Below are positions 1-7,153 of a stretch of 36,947 bases of DNA, piece by piece. The notes beneath the pieces were generated by a model, which worked only from the letters and a program-made list of their open reading frames with translations, did not search any database and was not told where the DNA came from. Position numbers and translations under genes: made by a program. This DNA comes from Actinomycetes bacterium (GTDB lineage Bacteria; Actinomycetota; Actinomycetes; Streptomycetales; Streptomycetaceae): positions 1 to 36,947 of the forward strand of contig WRCZ01000002.1 in the NCBI GenBank assembly GCA_009783685.1, given 5' to 3'. The first letter of the stretch is position 1; each line of letters begins with the position of its first letter.

Positions 1-1
1 C

Positions 2-715
2 GACCACCGGGTGTACGCGCTGGACCTGACCGGCGACGGCTACAGCGAGCGGCGCGGCCCGTACACCGTCGACCACTTCACCCGGCAACTGCTCGGCTTC
101 CTCGACGCGATGCACCTCGGCGGCGCCCACCCGCTGCTGGTCGGGCACTCCAGCGGCGCCGCCGTGGTCACCGAGGCGGCGCTGCGGGCGCCCGCCCGGA
201 TCGGGGGCGTGATGCTGCTGGACGGCGACGCCCTCGACACGGGCGCGGGGCCGCCCTCGGCCCTGAAGTACGTGCTGCTCCCCCCGTACCGCACCACGCT
301 GCTGCGGATCGGCCTGGGCATCGACGGCATCATCCGCAGCTTCTACGACGCGCAGTGCGGGCCGGCCTGCCCACGACTCGACGCCGCGGGCGTCGACCAG
401 TGGCGCCGTCCGCTGCGGGTCGCGGGCGCCGAGGGCGCGCTGTGGAGCATGCTCGGCGAGGGCGTCCCCGGCCTGCCCGCGGACCAGGTGGCCCGGCTGG
501 CCGCGGTGCCGGTGCCCAAGTCGGTGGTGTTCGGCTCCGACGACGACGTCTTCTCGAAGCAGACCCCGCAGGAGACGGCCCGCCGCGTCGGCGCGCCGGC
601 GCCGACGCTCATCCCCGGCGCCCGCCACCTGACCATGATCTCCAGCCCGGGCACGGTCGCCGCGGCGGTGGAGCAGCTCGCCGGGCGGATCGCCGCGGCG
701 CCGCCTGCCGGCTGA
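2..715 (+). CDS. alpha/beta hydrolase, 3' part (5' end outside window)
   Basis: The reading frame is already open at the first bases, so the start lies upstream; 237 codons are visible. The visible protein has the core of an alpha/beta hydrolase fold: a nucleophile elbow GHSSG in the context LLVGHSSGAAVV, a late acidic segment GSDDDVF that would carry the catalytic Asp, and GARHLTMISSP that would carry the catalytic His. It is therefore probably an active serine hydrolase (esterase, lipase or related). No substrate can be read from the sequence. A strong hairpin follows 14 bases after the stop, so the gene is the end of its transcript and is separate from the rhamnosidase-like gene downstream. 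The family assignment is firm; the reaction is not known. Confidence 0.85.
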   Translation, partial: DHRVYALDLTGDGYSERRGPYTVDHFTRQLLGFLDAMHLGGAHPLLVGHSSGAAVVTEAALRAPARIGGVMLLDGDALDTGAGPPSALKYVLLPPYRTTLLRIGLGIDGIIRSFYDAQCGPACPRLDAAGVDQWRRPLRVAGAEGALWSMLGEGVPGLPADQVARLAAVPVPKSVVFGSDDDVFSKQTPQETARRVGAPAPTLIPGARHLTMISSPGTVAAAVEQLAGRIAAAPPAG

Positions 716-729
716 ACCCCGCGCCCGCG

Positions 730-769
730 ACCGGGAGATCCCGGCTGAGGTCCCAGCCGGGATCCCGGT
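730..769 (+). terminator. hairpin terminator after the hydrolase gene
   Basis: Arms at 730-747 and 754-769 (ACCGGGATCCCGGCTG and its complement, with one bulged G at 737) enclose a 6-base loop. The hairpin lies 14 bases after the stop at 715. No T tract follows, as is usual in streptomycetes. Confidence 0.75.
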
Positions 770-964
770 GAGTGAAACGTTCTGGAAGGGTCCCCTCATC
801 CGGTACCGGACAGCCCCTGGACGGACGCTTTCGGCGGCGGCCCGGTGGACCCGCGAGCCGACTCTCACCGACCTCGGCCATCGCCAGAGGACCGTCAACA
901 TCGTTGCTGAGCAGGGCAGATGAATGACCACGCCCTCCGGTGACGATCTTTGAAGAGATCCTGG

Positions 965-1031
965 TTGAAACGTTGATTCAATCCTGGGCCGTGGCTAGCC
1001 TCGCCGGGGCGTGATTGAAACGTACCAATCA
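965..1031 (+). promoter_or_regulatory. two TTGAAACGT operator-like sites before the GH78 gene
   Basis: Two related sites precede the start at 1054. Site 1 (965-981) is TTGAAACGTTGATTCAA, with TTGAA/TTCAA arms. Site 2 (1012-1031) is TGATTGAAACGTACCAATCA, with perfect TGATTG/CAATCA arms. Both contain AAACGT, the central-CG layout common among LacI-family operators. They differ from the CGAA...TTCG boxes of the neighbouring xylan genes. A third, half-like TGAAACGTT is at 773-781. The rest of the 338-base gap 716-1053 holds only the terminator. The regulator is not identified. Confidence 0.45.
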
Positions 1032-1053
1032 TTCGCCCCCGGGACAGAGGGAG

Positions 1054-3312
1054 ATGATCAGGATTTCCAGACATCGCACGCGCAAGGTCGCCCTGACGGC
1101 GGCCGTCAGCGCGGCACTGGCCACGATTCTGCCCATGGGGCTGGCCGCGCCCTCGGCGCTGGCGGCGGCTCCGGGCGCGGGCCCGTCGAGCCCCTGGTCG
1201 GACAGCGGCTACCAGCCCCGGCCCGGCGACTGGCGGCCCTACGTGCTCGCTCCCACCAGCCATGACGTCAAGCCGGTCGCGGTGCTCTCCGCCGACCCGC
1301 GCAGCGGCGCCATCCAGGGCGACCCGAAGGCCGCGCTCGGCGGGCCGTCGGTGAAGCCGGTGCGGCTGGTCAGCAGCGGCGACCGCACGCAGTCGCCGCT
1401 GCTGACCCTCGACTTCGGCAAGGAGGTGGGCGGGAAGATCAAGGTCCACGTCGCCGGTGTCTCCTCGACGCCGCCCAAGCTCCACGTCTGCTTCAGCGAG
1501 TCCCAGCAGTTCGCCGCGACCACGCCGCAGGCCAACAACGGCGAGGCGGCGTACGCGCCCGGCTGCGACACCGCGAACATCTGGACCGGCTACCCGGGGG
1601 TCGCGTACACCTATGACGCCGACAGCCACACGCTGGAATTCGACGCGTCGAAGCTGCCCGCCACCGTGACGGACCCGCAGCTCCGCGGCGGATTCCGCTA
1701 CGCGACGCTCTTCCTGGACGGTGCCGGCTGGGTGGACGTCGACGGCGTCTCGCTGTCCTTCGACGCGGTCCCGAAGCAGGCGAACCCGGCCGACTACCAG
1801 GGCTGGTTCCTGTCGAGCGACAACGAGCTCAACAAGATCTGGTTCGCGGGCGCCTACACCGTGCAGATGGACACCTGGATGTCCGACACGGCCAAGAGCT
1901 GGCCCTACACGGCGGGCGAGCCGGACCACGCCGACTCGCAGGTGCCGTACGCCGACCCCGGCCAGGAGGTCATCTTCGACGGCGCGAAGCGCGACCGCAT
2001 CGTCTGGCAGGGCGACCTCGCGATCCAGGCCCCCGTCACCTACCTGAGCACCGGCGACCTCGCCGCGGTCGACAACTCGCTGTCCTCCCTGTCGGCGCAG
2101 CAGCTCTCCGACGGCTACGTGCCGGGCGAGAGCCTGGTGGGCCAGCACAACGAGGACGAGATCCGCACCTACGGCGAGTACGTGACGTGGTACGTCTACA
2201 ACCACTACGAGCACTGGCTCTACACCGGGGACACCGCCTACCTCGACAAGTGGTGGCCGTCGCTGACCAAGGCGATGACCTGGCTGGAGTCGGTGCGCAG
2301 CCAGGACCCGCAGGGCCTGATCGCCTTCGGCAACGTCGGCTCCTGCGGCCACTACGGCTACAGCGACTGCGGCCACGAGACGTACGTCAACGCCCTGTAC
2401 GCCCGCAACCTCGACGAGATGGCCGAGCTGGCGAAGGCGCACGGTGCGGCGTCGGACGCGGCCTCGTACGCGTCGCGGTCGGTGGTGCTGAAGAAGGCGA
2501 TCAACGACCAGCTGTGGGACAGCGCGACCGGCGCCTACCGGCTCTCCCGCGAGACGCCCGGCGTGTACCCGCAGGACGCCAACGCCACCGCGGTGCTCAC
2601 CGGGGTCGCCGACGCGGACCAGGCGCAGCGCGCCATGGACTACCTGCACCAGAACACCTGGAGCACGCACGGCTCCCTCACGGTGTCGCCGAGCGCCGCC
2701 CACGCTCCGATGGGGCCGATGTACGAGCCGCTGCCCAGCGGCTTCGAGGCGAGCGCCCGTCTCGCGGTGCCCGACCCGTCCGGGGACACGCAGGCGAGCG
2801 GCCTGGAGCTGATGCGCGCCTTCTGGGGCTACATGCTCTCCAAGGACCCGGGCAGCGCGTGGTGGGAGAAGGCCAACGCCGCCGGTGACCCCGGCATCAG
2901 CCAGTTCACCAGCCTCGCGCACGGCTGGGCCTCCGGCCCGACGGTCACCCTCACCGACCAGGTGCTCGGCGTGACGCCGACGGGAGCCGGCTACACCTCG
3001 TACGCGGTGGTGCCGCACCCGGCCGGCCTGAAGTGGGCGCAGGGCAACGTGCCGACGCCGCACGGCGACATCGCCGTGTCCTGGCAGGCGCTCACCCAGG
3101 GCTTCCAGCTCCACGCGACGACCCCGGCCGGGACGTCGGGCCGGCTCGCCGTCCCGACGCAGGGCAAGCGGGTGAGCGTCCGGCTCGACGGGCGCCTGGT
3201 GTGGGACGGTTCCCGGGCGGCCGGCGGCGCGAACGCCACGAGCGACGGCCGGTACGTGTACGTGGACGGCGTGCAGGCCGGCCACCACGTGCTGCACGCG
3301 CAGAACCTCTAG
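1054..3312 (+). CDS. secreted GH78-like alpha-L-rhamnosidase
   Basis: Predicted 752-residue exported glycoside hydrolase of the six-hairpin, GH78 (alpha-L-rhamnosidase-related) type. The N-terminus has a signal peptide: basic MIRISRHRTRK, a hydrophobic stretch to about residue 35 and an ALA-A cleavage site. An N-terminal beta-sandwich region is followed by the catalytic (alpha/alpha)6 part with the family-like motif DGAKRDRIVWQGD and the NEDEIRTYGEYVTWYVYNHY segment. The C-terminal about 120 residues form the usual rhamnosidase C-terminal beta domain. The ATG at 1054 is chosen because it gives a clean signal peptide and follows GAGGGAG; an upstream in-frame TTG at 1015 lies inside a likely operator. 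It would release terminal rhamnose, for example from pectic or glycoside substrates outside the cell. The exact substrate is uncertain, since many members of this subgroup are uncharacterised. Confidence 0.8.
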   Translation: MIRISRHRTRKVALTAAVSAALATILPMGLAAPSALAAAPGAGPSSPWSDSGYQPRPGDWRPYVLAPTSHDVKPVAVLSADPRSGAIQGDPKAALGGPSVKPVRLVSSGDRTQSPLLTLDFGKEVGGKIKVHVAGVSSTPPKLHVCFSESQQFAATTPQANNGEAAYAPGCDTANIWTGYPGVAYTYDADSHTLEFDASKLPATVTDPQLRGGFRYATLFLDGAGWVDVDGVSLSFDAVPKQANPADYQGWFLSSDNELNKIWFAGAYTVQMDTWMSDTAKSWPYTAGEPDHADSQVPYADPGQEVIFDGAKRDRIVWQGDLAIQAPVTYLSTGDLAAVDNSLSSLSAQQLSDGYVPGESLVGQHNEDEIRTYGEYVTWYVYNHYEHWLYTGDTAYLDKWWPSLTKAMTWLESVRSQDPQGLIAFGNVGSCGHYGYSDCGHETYVNALYARNLDEMAELAKAHGAASDAASYASRSVVLKKAINDQLWDSATGAYRLSRETPGVYPQDANATAVLTGVADADQAQRAMDYLHQNTWSTHGSLTVSPSAAHAPMGPMYEPLPSGFEASARLAVPDPSGDTQASGLELMRAFWGYMLSKDPGSAWWEKANAAGDPGISQFTSLAHGWASGPTVTLTDQVLGVTPTGAGYTSYAVVPHPAGLKWAQGNVPTPHGDIAVSWQALTQGFQLHATTPAGTSGRLAVPTQGKRVSVRLDGRLVWDGSRAAGGANATSDGRYVYVDGVQAGHHVLHAQNL

Positions 3313-3320
3313 GTCGTGCG

Positions 3321-3355
3321 ACGCGGGGCTCCGGCCGGCGGGCGGAGCCCCGCGT
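3321..3355 (+). terminator. 13-bp perfect hairpin after the GH78 gene
   Basis: ACGCGGGGCTCCG (3321-3333) pairs perfectly with CGGAGCCCCGCGT (3343-3355) across a 9-base loop, 8 bases after the stop at 3312. It could also stop transcripts arriving on the minus strand. Confidence 0.85.
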
Positions 3356-3406
3356 GCACCGCGGTGCGGTCCGAGCGGGCCCTGACCGAGACCTTGGCCG
3401 CGACCC

Positions 3407-3650
3407 TCAGCCGAGGAGGGCCTGGGTGATCTGGCGGGTGGTCTGCTCGGCCACGCGCGGGTTCACGCGGCATAGGAGACATGGGAGTTGAGCCCGGTGG
3501 TGAGGGCCCAGCCGCGGCCGCGGGGCCAGGTGGCGTCGTCGACCTCGACGGTGGCGACGGCGGCGCGGAACGCGGCGCGGCTCGCGGGCGGCATCAGGCC
3601 GAAGGCGATGGTGAGAGCGCACGCCGGGTCGCCGTCACCGGCGCGGCCCT
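3407..3650 (-). pseudogene. aminoglycoside phosphotransferase (APH family) C-terminal remnant
   Basis: Downstream of the glucarate dehydratase stop, the minus strand encodes a fragment resembling the C-terminus of APH-family kinases: DPACALTIAFGLMPPASRAA, then VDDATWPRGRGWAL, then a stop at 3463-3465. Immediately after, in a shifted frame, it continues naturally as NPRVAEQTTRQITQALLG to a stop at 3407-3409. Supplying one missing base near 3463-3466 would join the two. Everything before the DPAC segment is missing: the ATP-binding lobe and the HxD catalytic loop, roughly 200 residues. It is therefore both truncated and frameshifted and cannot be functional. It marks an old rearrangement at the left border of the uronate genes. 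The family assignment rests on remembered motif patterns. Confidence 0.65.
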
Positions 3651-3662
3651 GACGAGTGGCCG

Positions 3663-4931
3663 TCACCAGCGCGGCGACTTCTTCTCGTAACCGGGGTCGA
3701 CGCGCTGCATGTAGCCGGTGTCGTCGCGGTTGCGCAGGCCGCAGCGCAGGTACTGCTCGTGCAGGCGGGCGAGCGCGTCGCGGTCGAGTTCGACGCCGAG
3801 GCCCGGCCCGCGCGGCACGGCGACCGCGCCGCCGTCGAACTCCAGGGCGCCGGGCACGACCACGTCCTCGGTCTTCCAGGGCCAGTGGGTGTCGCAGGCG
3901 TAGGTGAGATGGGGCGTGGCGGCCCCGAGGTGGACCATCGCGGCCAGGCTGATGCCGAGATGGGAGTTGGAGTGCATGGACAGGCCCAGGCCGAACGTGT
4001 CGCAGATCCCGGCGAGCAGGGTGGAGCGGCGCAGGCCGCCCCAGTAGTGGTGGTCGGAGAGCACCACCTGGACCGCGTCGCGTTCGACCGCCGCGGGCAG
4101 CTCGTCGAAGGCGACCACGCACATGTTGGTGGCCAGCGGCATCGGTGCCTCGCGGGCCACGCGCGCCATGCCCTCCTGGCCGGGCGTGGGGTCCTCCAGG
4201 TATTCGAGGACGCCGTCGAGCGCGCGGGCGACCTTCAGCGAGGTGTCCACCGTCCAGGCGGCGTTGGGGTCCAGTCGCAGCGGGACGCCGGGGAAGGCGG
4301 CGCGCAGCGCGAGCACCGCCTCGATCTCCTCCTCGGGCGGCATCACACCGCCCTTGAGCTTGATGGCGGTGAAGCCGTACGCGTCGATCATGCGCCGGGC
4401 CTGGGCGACGATGCCGTCCGGGTCGAGGGCGGCGCCCCAGCCGTCGGGCTCGGCGCCGGGGTGACCCTCCCACTTGTAGAAGAGGTAGGCGCTGAACGGC
4501 ACTTGGTCGCGCACCGGGCCGCCGAGCAGGTCGGCGACCGGCCGTCCGGCGACGCGGCCCTGGATGTCCAGGCAGGCGACCTCGAACGGCGAGAAGACCC
4601 GGTCCACCGTGCTGCTGGTGGTGATCATGCCGGTCAGGCCGTGCCCGTCCGAGCCGCGGTCGCCGCCGAGGACCACGGCGACGCGGCGGTGCATGGCGCC
4701 CAGCGCGTGCACGTGCATGCCCGTCAGCGCGTCCGCGGCCGCCCGCAGCCGGCGCAGGTGGCCCTCGTCGGCGTAGGTCTCGCCGAGGCCGCTGACGCCC
4801 TGGTCGGTGTGGACCTCGACGACCGCCCGCAGGGCGTAGGGCTCGTGCACGCCGACCGCGTTCAGCAGGGCCGGGTCGGCGAAAGCGACGGGCGTGATGT
4901 CGATCCGGGTGATGACCGGCCCCGCGCTCAT
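3663..4931 (-). CDS. gudD: glucarate dehydratase (enolase superfamily)
   Basis: Predicted 422-residue enzyme of the enolase superfamily, glucarate dehydratase type, which removes water from D-glucarate (and often L-idarate) to give 5-dehydro-4-deoxyglucarate. The superfamily residues are visible: the KxK pair K191/K193 in IKLKGG, metal ligands D221 (DPNAAW), E246 (YLEDPTP) and N269 (ATNM), and the second acid/base dyad D293 (SDHHYW) and H320 (SMHSNSHLG). Length is close to the family norm of about 430-450. It overlaps the preceding kdgD by four bases (ATGA), so the two are translationally coupled and form consecutive pathway steps. In this locus the likely source of glucarate is glucuronate freed by the GH67 enzyme and oxidised by a uronate dehydrogenase, which is not present here. 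Confidence 0.88.
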   Translation of the reverse strand: MSAGPVITRIDITPVAFADPALLNAVGVHEPYALRAVVEVHTDQGVSGLGETYADEGHLRRLRAAADALTGMHVHALGAMHRRVAVVLGGDRGSDGHGLTGMITTSSTVDRVFSPFEVACLDIQGRVAGRPVADLLGGPVRDQVPFSAYLFYKWEGHPGAEPDGWGAALDPDGIVAQARRMIDAYGFTAIKLKGGVMPPEEEIEAVLALRAAFPGVPLRLDPNAAWTVDTSLKVARALDGVLEYLEDPTPGQEGMARVAREAPMPLATNMCVVAFDELPAAVERDAVQVVLSDHHYWGGLRRSTLLAGICDTFGLGLSMHSNSHLGISLAAMVHLGAATPHLTYACDTHWPWKTEDVVVPGALEFDGGAVAVPRGPGLGVELDRDALARLHEQYLRCGLRNRDDTGYMQRVDPGYEKKSPRW

Positions 4932-5914
4932 CGCGCCGCCTCCGCGGCCGGCGCCGGCGCGGATCCGGACTCCGCCGAACCGGACTCCCCCGAGCCGGCG
5001 GCGAGTCGGGCCGCCAGCGCGCGGCCCGCCGCGGTGATCCGGGCGAGTTCGGCGAGGTCCTCGGCGGTGGGGTCGACCAGCGGGGGCCGTACGCCGCCGA
5101 CATCGAGCCCGCTCTGCCGCACGCCTGCCTTGACCAGCGCCACGGCGTACCCGGGGACGCGGTCGCGCAGCGCGACGAGCGGCCGGACGAACGTGGACAG
5201 CAGCGCTTCGGCCGCGGCCTCGTCGCCGCCGGTGACGGCGCGGTGGAAGGCCAGCGACACCTCGGGCGCGAAGCAGAAGGCGGCGGAGGAGTACAGCTCG
5301 ACACCGATCGCTCGGTACGCGGGCACGAAGGCCTCGGCGGTCGGCATGCCGTTGAAGAACTGGAAGTCACCGCCGCCGGTGCGCTCGTCGGCGCGCACGG
5401 CGGTGACGATGCGGGACATCAGGTCGAGGTCGCCGAGACCGTCCTTGAACCCCACCACCTGCGGCATGCGCGCCACTTCGAGGGCCGAGGGGACGTCGAA
5501 GCGCGCGGTGCCGCGCTGGTAGACGATCAGCGGGAGGTCGGTGGCGGCGGCGACCTGCCGGACGTAGCCGACCAGGCCGGCGGCGGGTCCCTGGGCGAGG
5601 TAGGGCGGCATCAGCAGCAGGCCGTCGGCACCCGCGTCCCGGGCCGCGCGCGCGTACTGCCGGGCCAGCGTCGGGACGCCGCCGGCGCCGGCGAAGACCG
5701 GGACCCGGCCGCCCACCACCTCGACGGCGGTCCGCACCGCGGCCGCGAACTCCTCCGGGCCCAGGGCGTGGAACTCGCCCGTCCCGCAGGCGACGAACAC
5801 CCCGCCCGCGCCGGCCGCGACACCGCGCCGCACATGGTCCGCAAGGATCGGAAGATCCACCGAATCTTCCGAGGCGAACGGTGTCACCGGGAAGAACAGC
5901 ACACCCTCGAACAT
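4928..5914 (-). CDS. kdgD: 5-dehydro-4-deoxyglucarate dehydratase
   Basis: Predicted 328-residue class I aldolase-fold enzyme of the DHDPS/NAL family, KdgD subgroup. It decarboxylates and dehydrates 5-dehydro-4-deoxyglucarate to 2,5-dioxopentanoate (alpha-ketoglutarate semialdehyde). Diagnostic segments are FFPVTPF at the N-terminus, ACGTGEFHAL (residues 42-51), Y132 in VYQRG, and the Schiff-base lysine K157 in VGFKDGLGD. The last 25 or so residues are a low-complexity Ala/Ser/Gly/Glu tail not expected in the fold. The ATG at 5914 follows a good ribosome-binding site (GAGGTGAGG on the coding strand). It is first in a two-gene operon with gudD and has its own promoter and CGAA...TTCG operator upstream. 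A semialdehyde dehydrogenase to finish the route to 2-oxoglutarate is not in the window. Confidence 0.88.
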   Translation of the reverse strand: MFEGVLFFPVTPFASEDSVDLPILADHVRRGVAAGAGGVFVACGTGEFHALGPEEFAAAVRTAVEVVGGRVPVFAGAGGVPTLARQYARAARDAGADGLLLMPPYLAQGPAAGLVGYVRQVAAATDLPLIVYQRGTARFDVPSALEVARMPQVVGFKDGLGDLDLMSRIVTAVRADERTGGGDFQFFNGMPTAEAFVPAYRAIGVELYSSAAFCFAPEVSLAFHRAVTGGDEAAAEALLSTFVRPLVALRDRVPGYAVALVKAGVRQSGLDVGGVRPPLVDPTAEDLAELARITAAGRALAARLAAGSGESGSAESGSAPAPAAEAAR

Positions 5915-5932
5915 GGGCCCTCACCTCAGGTC

Positions 5933-5948
5933 GTTCATATCCATGAAC
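5933..5948. promoter_or_regulatory. inverted repeat in the kdgD leader
   Basis: GTTCATATCCATGAAC has perfect 6-base arms and a 4-base centre. It lies 19 bases upstream of the kdgD start and downstream of the predicted -10 box, so it would be transcribed. It could be a second operator (GntR-like size and spacing) or a small RNA hairpin near the ribosome-binding site. Confidence 0.35.
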
Positions 5949-5976
5949 ACACAGCACAAGTGCGAACAGATACGGG

Positions 5977-6006
5977 ACTTTACGGGTGCGTTTTCCGCAC
6001 GGTCAA
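5977..6006 (-). promoter_or_regulatory. predicted kdgD-gudD promoter
   Basis: On the minus strand, -35 TTGACC (6006-6001) is separated by 18 bases from -10 TAAAGT (5982-5977). This would place the start of transcription about 55 bases before the kdgD ATG. The spacer contains a GTGCG/CGCAC inverted repeat. The CGAA...TTCG operator is 15 bases upstream of the -35 box. Confidence 0.5.
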
Positions 6007-6020
6007 GTCCGCGGCGCGGC

Positions 6021-6033
6021 TCGAAACATTCGG
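6021..6033. promoter_or_regulatory. LacI-family operator (CGAA-ACA-TTCG) before kdgD
   Basis: TCGAAACATTCGG is the reverse complement of the site at 8376-8388 in 12 of 13 positions. The inner 11 bases (CGAA-ACA-TTCG) have perfect 4-base arms. Inverted CGAA/TTCG elements are, as I recall, known negative cis-elements of Streptomyces xylanase and xylobiose genes bound by LacI-family repressors. It sits just upstream of the kdgD promoter. Confidence 0.65.
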
Positions 6034-6057
6034 CAGGACCGGGCCGCCGGGGGCCTG

Positions 6058-7086
6058 TCAGCCGGTCCGCGCGGGCTGGAGCCGGGTCGCGCCGCAATCC
6101 AACCGGGTTGCCAGCCACCGCAGTTGGCGGCGGGTGTGCACGCTCTCGCCGCCCTCGTGGTGGTTGAACGGGTAGACGTGCATGGTGCGGTCCGCGGGCG
6201 CGGGCAGTCCGGCGGCCGCGCCGTACTGGTTGTACGCGGCGAACACCGTGCTGGGCGGGCACACCGTGTCGCGCAGCCCGGTCCCCATGTGCACCGGCGC
6301 CTGGGCGCGGCGGGCGAACGCCACCCCGTCGACGTACGACAGCGTCCGCCGCACCCGCTCCTCCGCGTCCCGGTGGACGGCGAGGTAGCGCACGATCTCC
6401 CCGTACGGGTCCGCATCGGTGATGTCGACGGCGCGCTGGATGTGGCAGAGGAACGGCGCGGAGGCCATCAGCGCGGCCAGGTCGGGGACGAGTCCGGCCA
6501 CGGCCAGCGCGAGGCCGCCGCCCTGGCTGTTGCCGAGCGCCGCCACCTGCTCCGGGTCGACGCCCGGCAGCGCGCGCACGGCGGCCACGGCCCGGACGGC
6601 GTCGGTGATCAGCCGCCGGTAGTAGTAGTCCTGCGGGACCAGGATGCCCCGGGTCGCGGGGCCCGGACCGCCGAGCGCGCCGCCGTACGGGTCCGGGGTG
6701 TCGCCGCCGGTGCCGTACTGGTCGCCCTGGCCGCGGGTGTCCATCAGCAGGTGCGCGTAGCCGGCCGCGGACCAGGTCAGCCGCTCGTGCGGCAGGCCGC
6801 GGCCGCGCCCGTAGCCGAGGTACTCCACGACGGCGGGCAGCGGCCCGTCCGCGTCGCGGGGGCGGGTGAACCAGGCGCGCACCGGGTCGCCGCCGAAGCC
6901 GGCGAAGGTGACGTCCCAGGTGTCGAGCAGGCTCAGCCCGGTGTCCACCGGCCGGGCGTCGACCAGCACCGGCACGGCCGCGGCCTGCTGGAGCGTCGCC
7001 TGCCAGAAGGCGTCGAAGTCGTCGGGTTCCGGGACGTCGGGGGCGTAGCGCTCCAACTGCTCCAGCGGAAGGTCGAACAGGGCCAC
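6058..7086 (-). CDS. acetylxylan esterase, carbohydrate esterase family 7
   Basis: Predicted 342-residue cytoplasmic esterase of family CE7 (acetylxylan esterase / cephalosporin-C deacetylase), which removes acetyl groups from xylo-oligosaccharides. The CE7 signature is complete: RGQ at residues 118-120 (DTRGQGDQ), nucleophile S187 in GNSQGG, D273 in GLRDTVCPP, and the HE pair H310-E311 in FNHHEGGE. Length is slightly above the usual 320. There is no signal peptide, which fits action on imported oligosaccharides. The GTG start at 7086 has GGAGGA five bases before it. It lies 67 bases downstream of lacI on the same strand and probably shares its transcript. The kdgD promoter begins in the 143-base gap that follows. 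Confidence 0.88.
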   Translation of the reverse strand: MALFDLPLEQLERYAPDVPEPDDFDAFWQATLQQAAAVPVLVDARPVDTGLSLLDTWDVTFAGFGGDPVRAWFTRPRDADGPLPAVVEYLGYGRGRGLPHERLTWSAAGYAHLLMDTRGQGDQYGTGGDTPDPYGGALGGPGPATRGILVPQDYYYRRLITDAVRAVAAVRALPGVDPEQVAALGNSQGGGLALAVAGLVPDLAALMASAPFLCHIQRAVDITDADPYGEIVRYLAVHRDAEERVRRTLSYVDGVAFARRAQAPVHMGTGLRDTVCPPSTVFAAYNQYGAAAGLPAPADRTMHVYPFNHHEGGESVHTRRQLRWLATRLDCGATRLQPARTG

Positions 7087-7153
7087 GGGTCCTCCGTTGC
7101 GGTGGGTGGGGCTGGACGGGGCGGGCGGCGTCCAGGACGGCTGCGGCCGCGGG

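Noticed and set aside
1015-1053. TTG at 1015 as the start of the GH78 gene
   Set aside because: It lies inside a likely operator, has no ribosome-binding site and would put 13 polar residues before an otherwise clean signal peptide.
895-3297. Long antisense frame opposite the GH78 gene, and similar ones opposite the ClpC-like gene (22313-24910)
   Set aside because: High third-position GC removes stops on the opposite strand. The sense frames carry clear protein families; the antisense products are Arg/Val/Gly/His-rich and match nothing.
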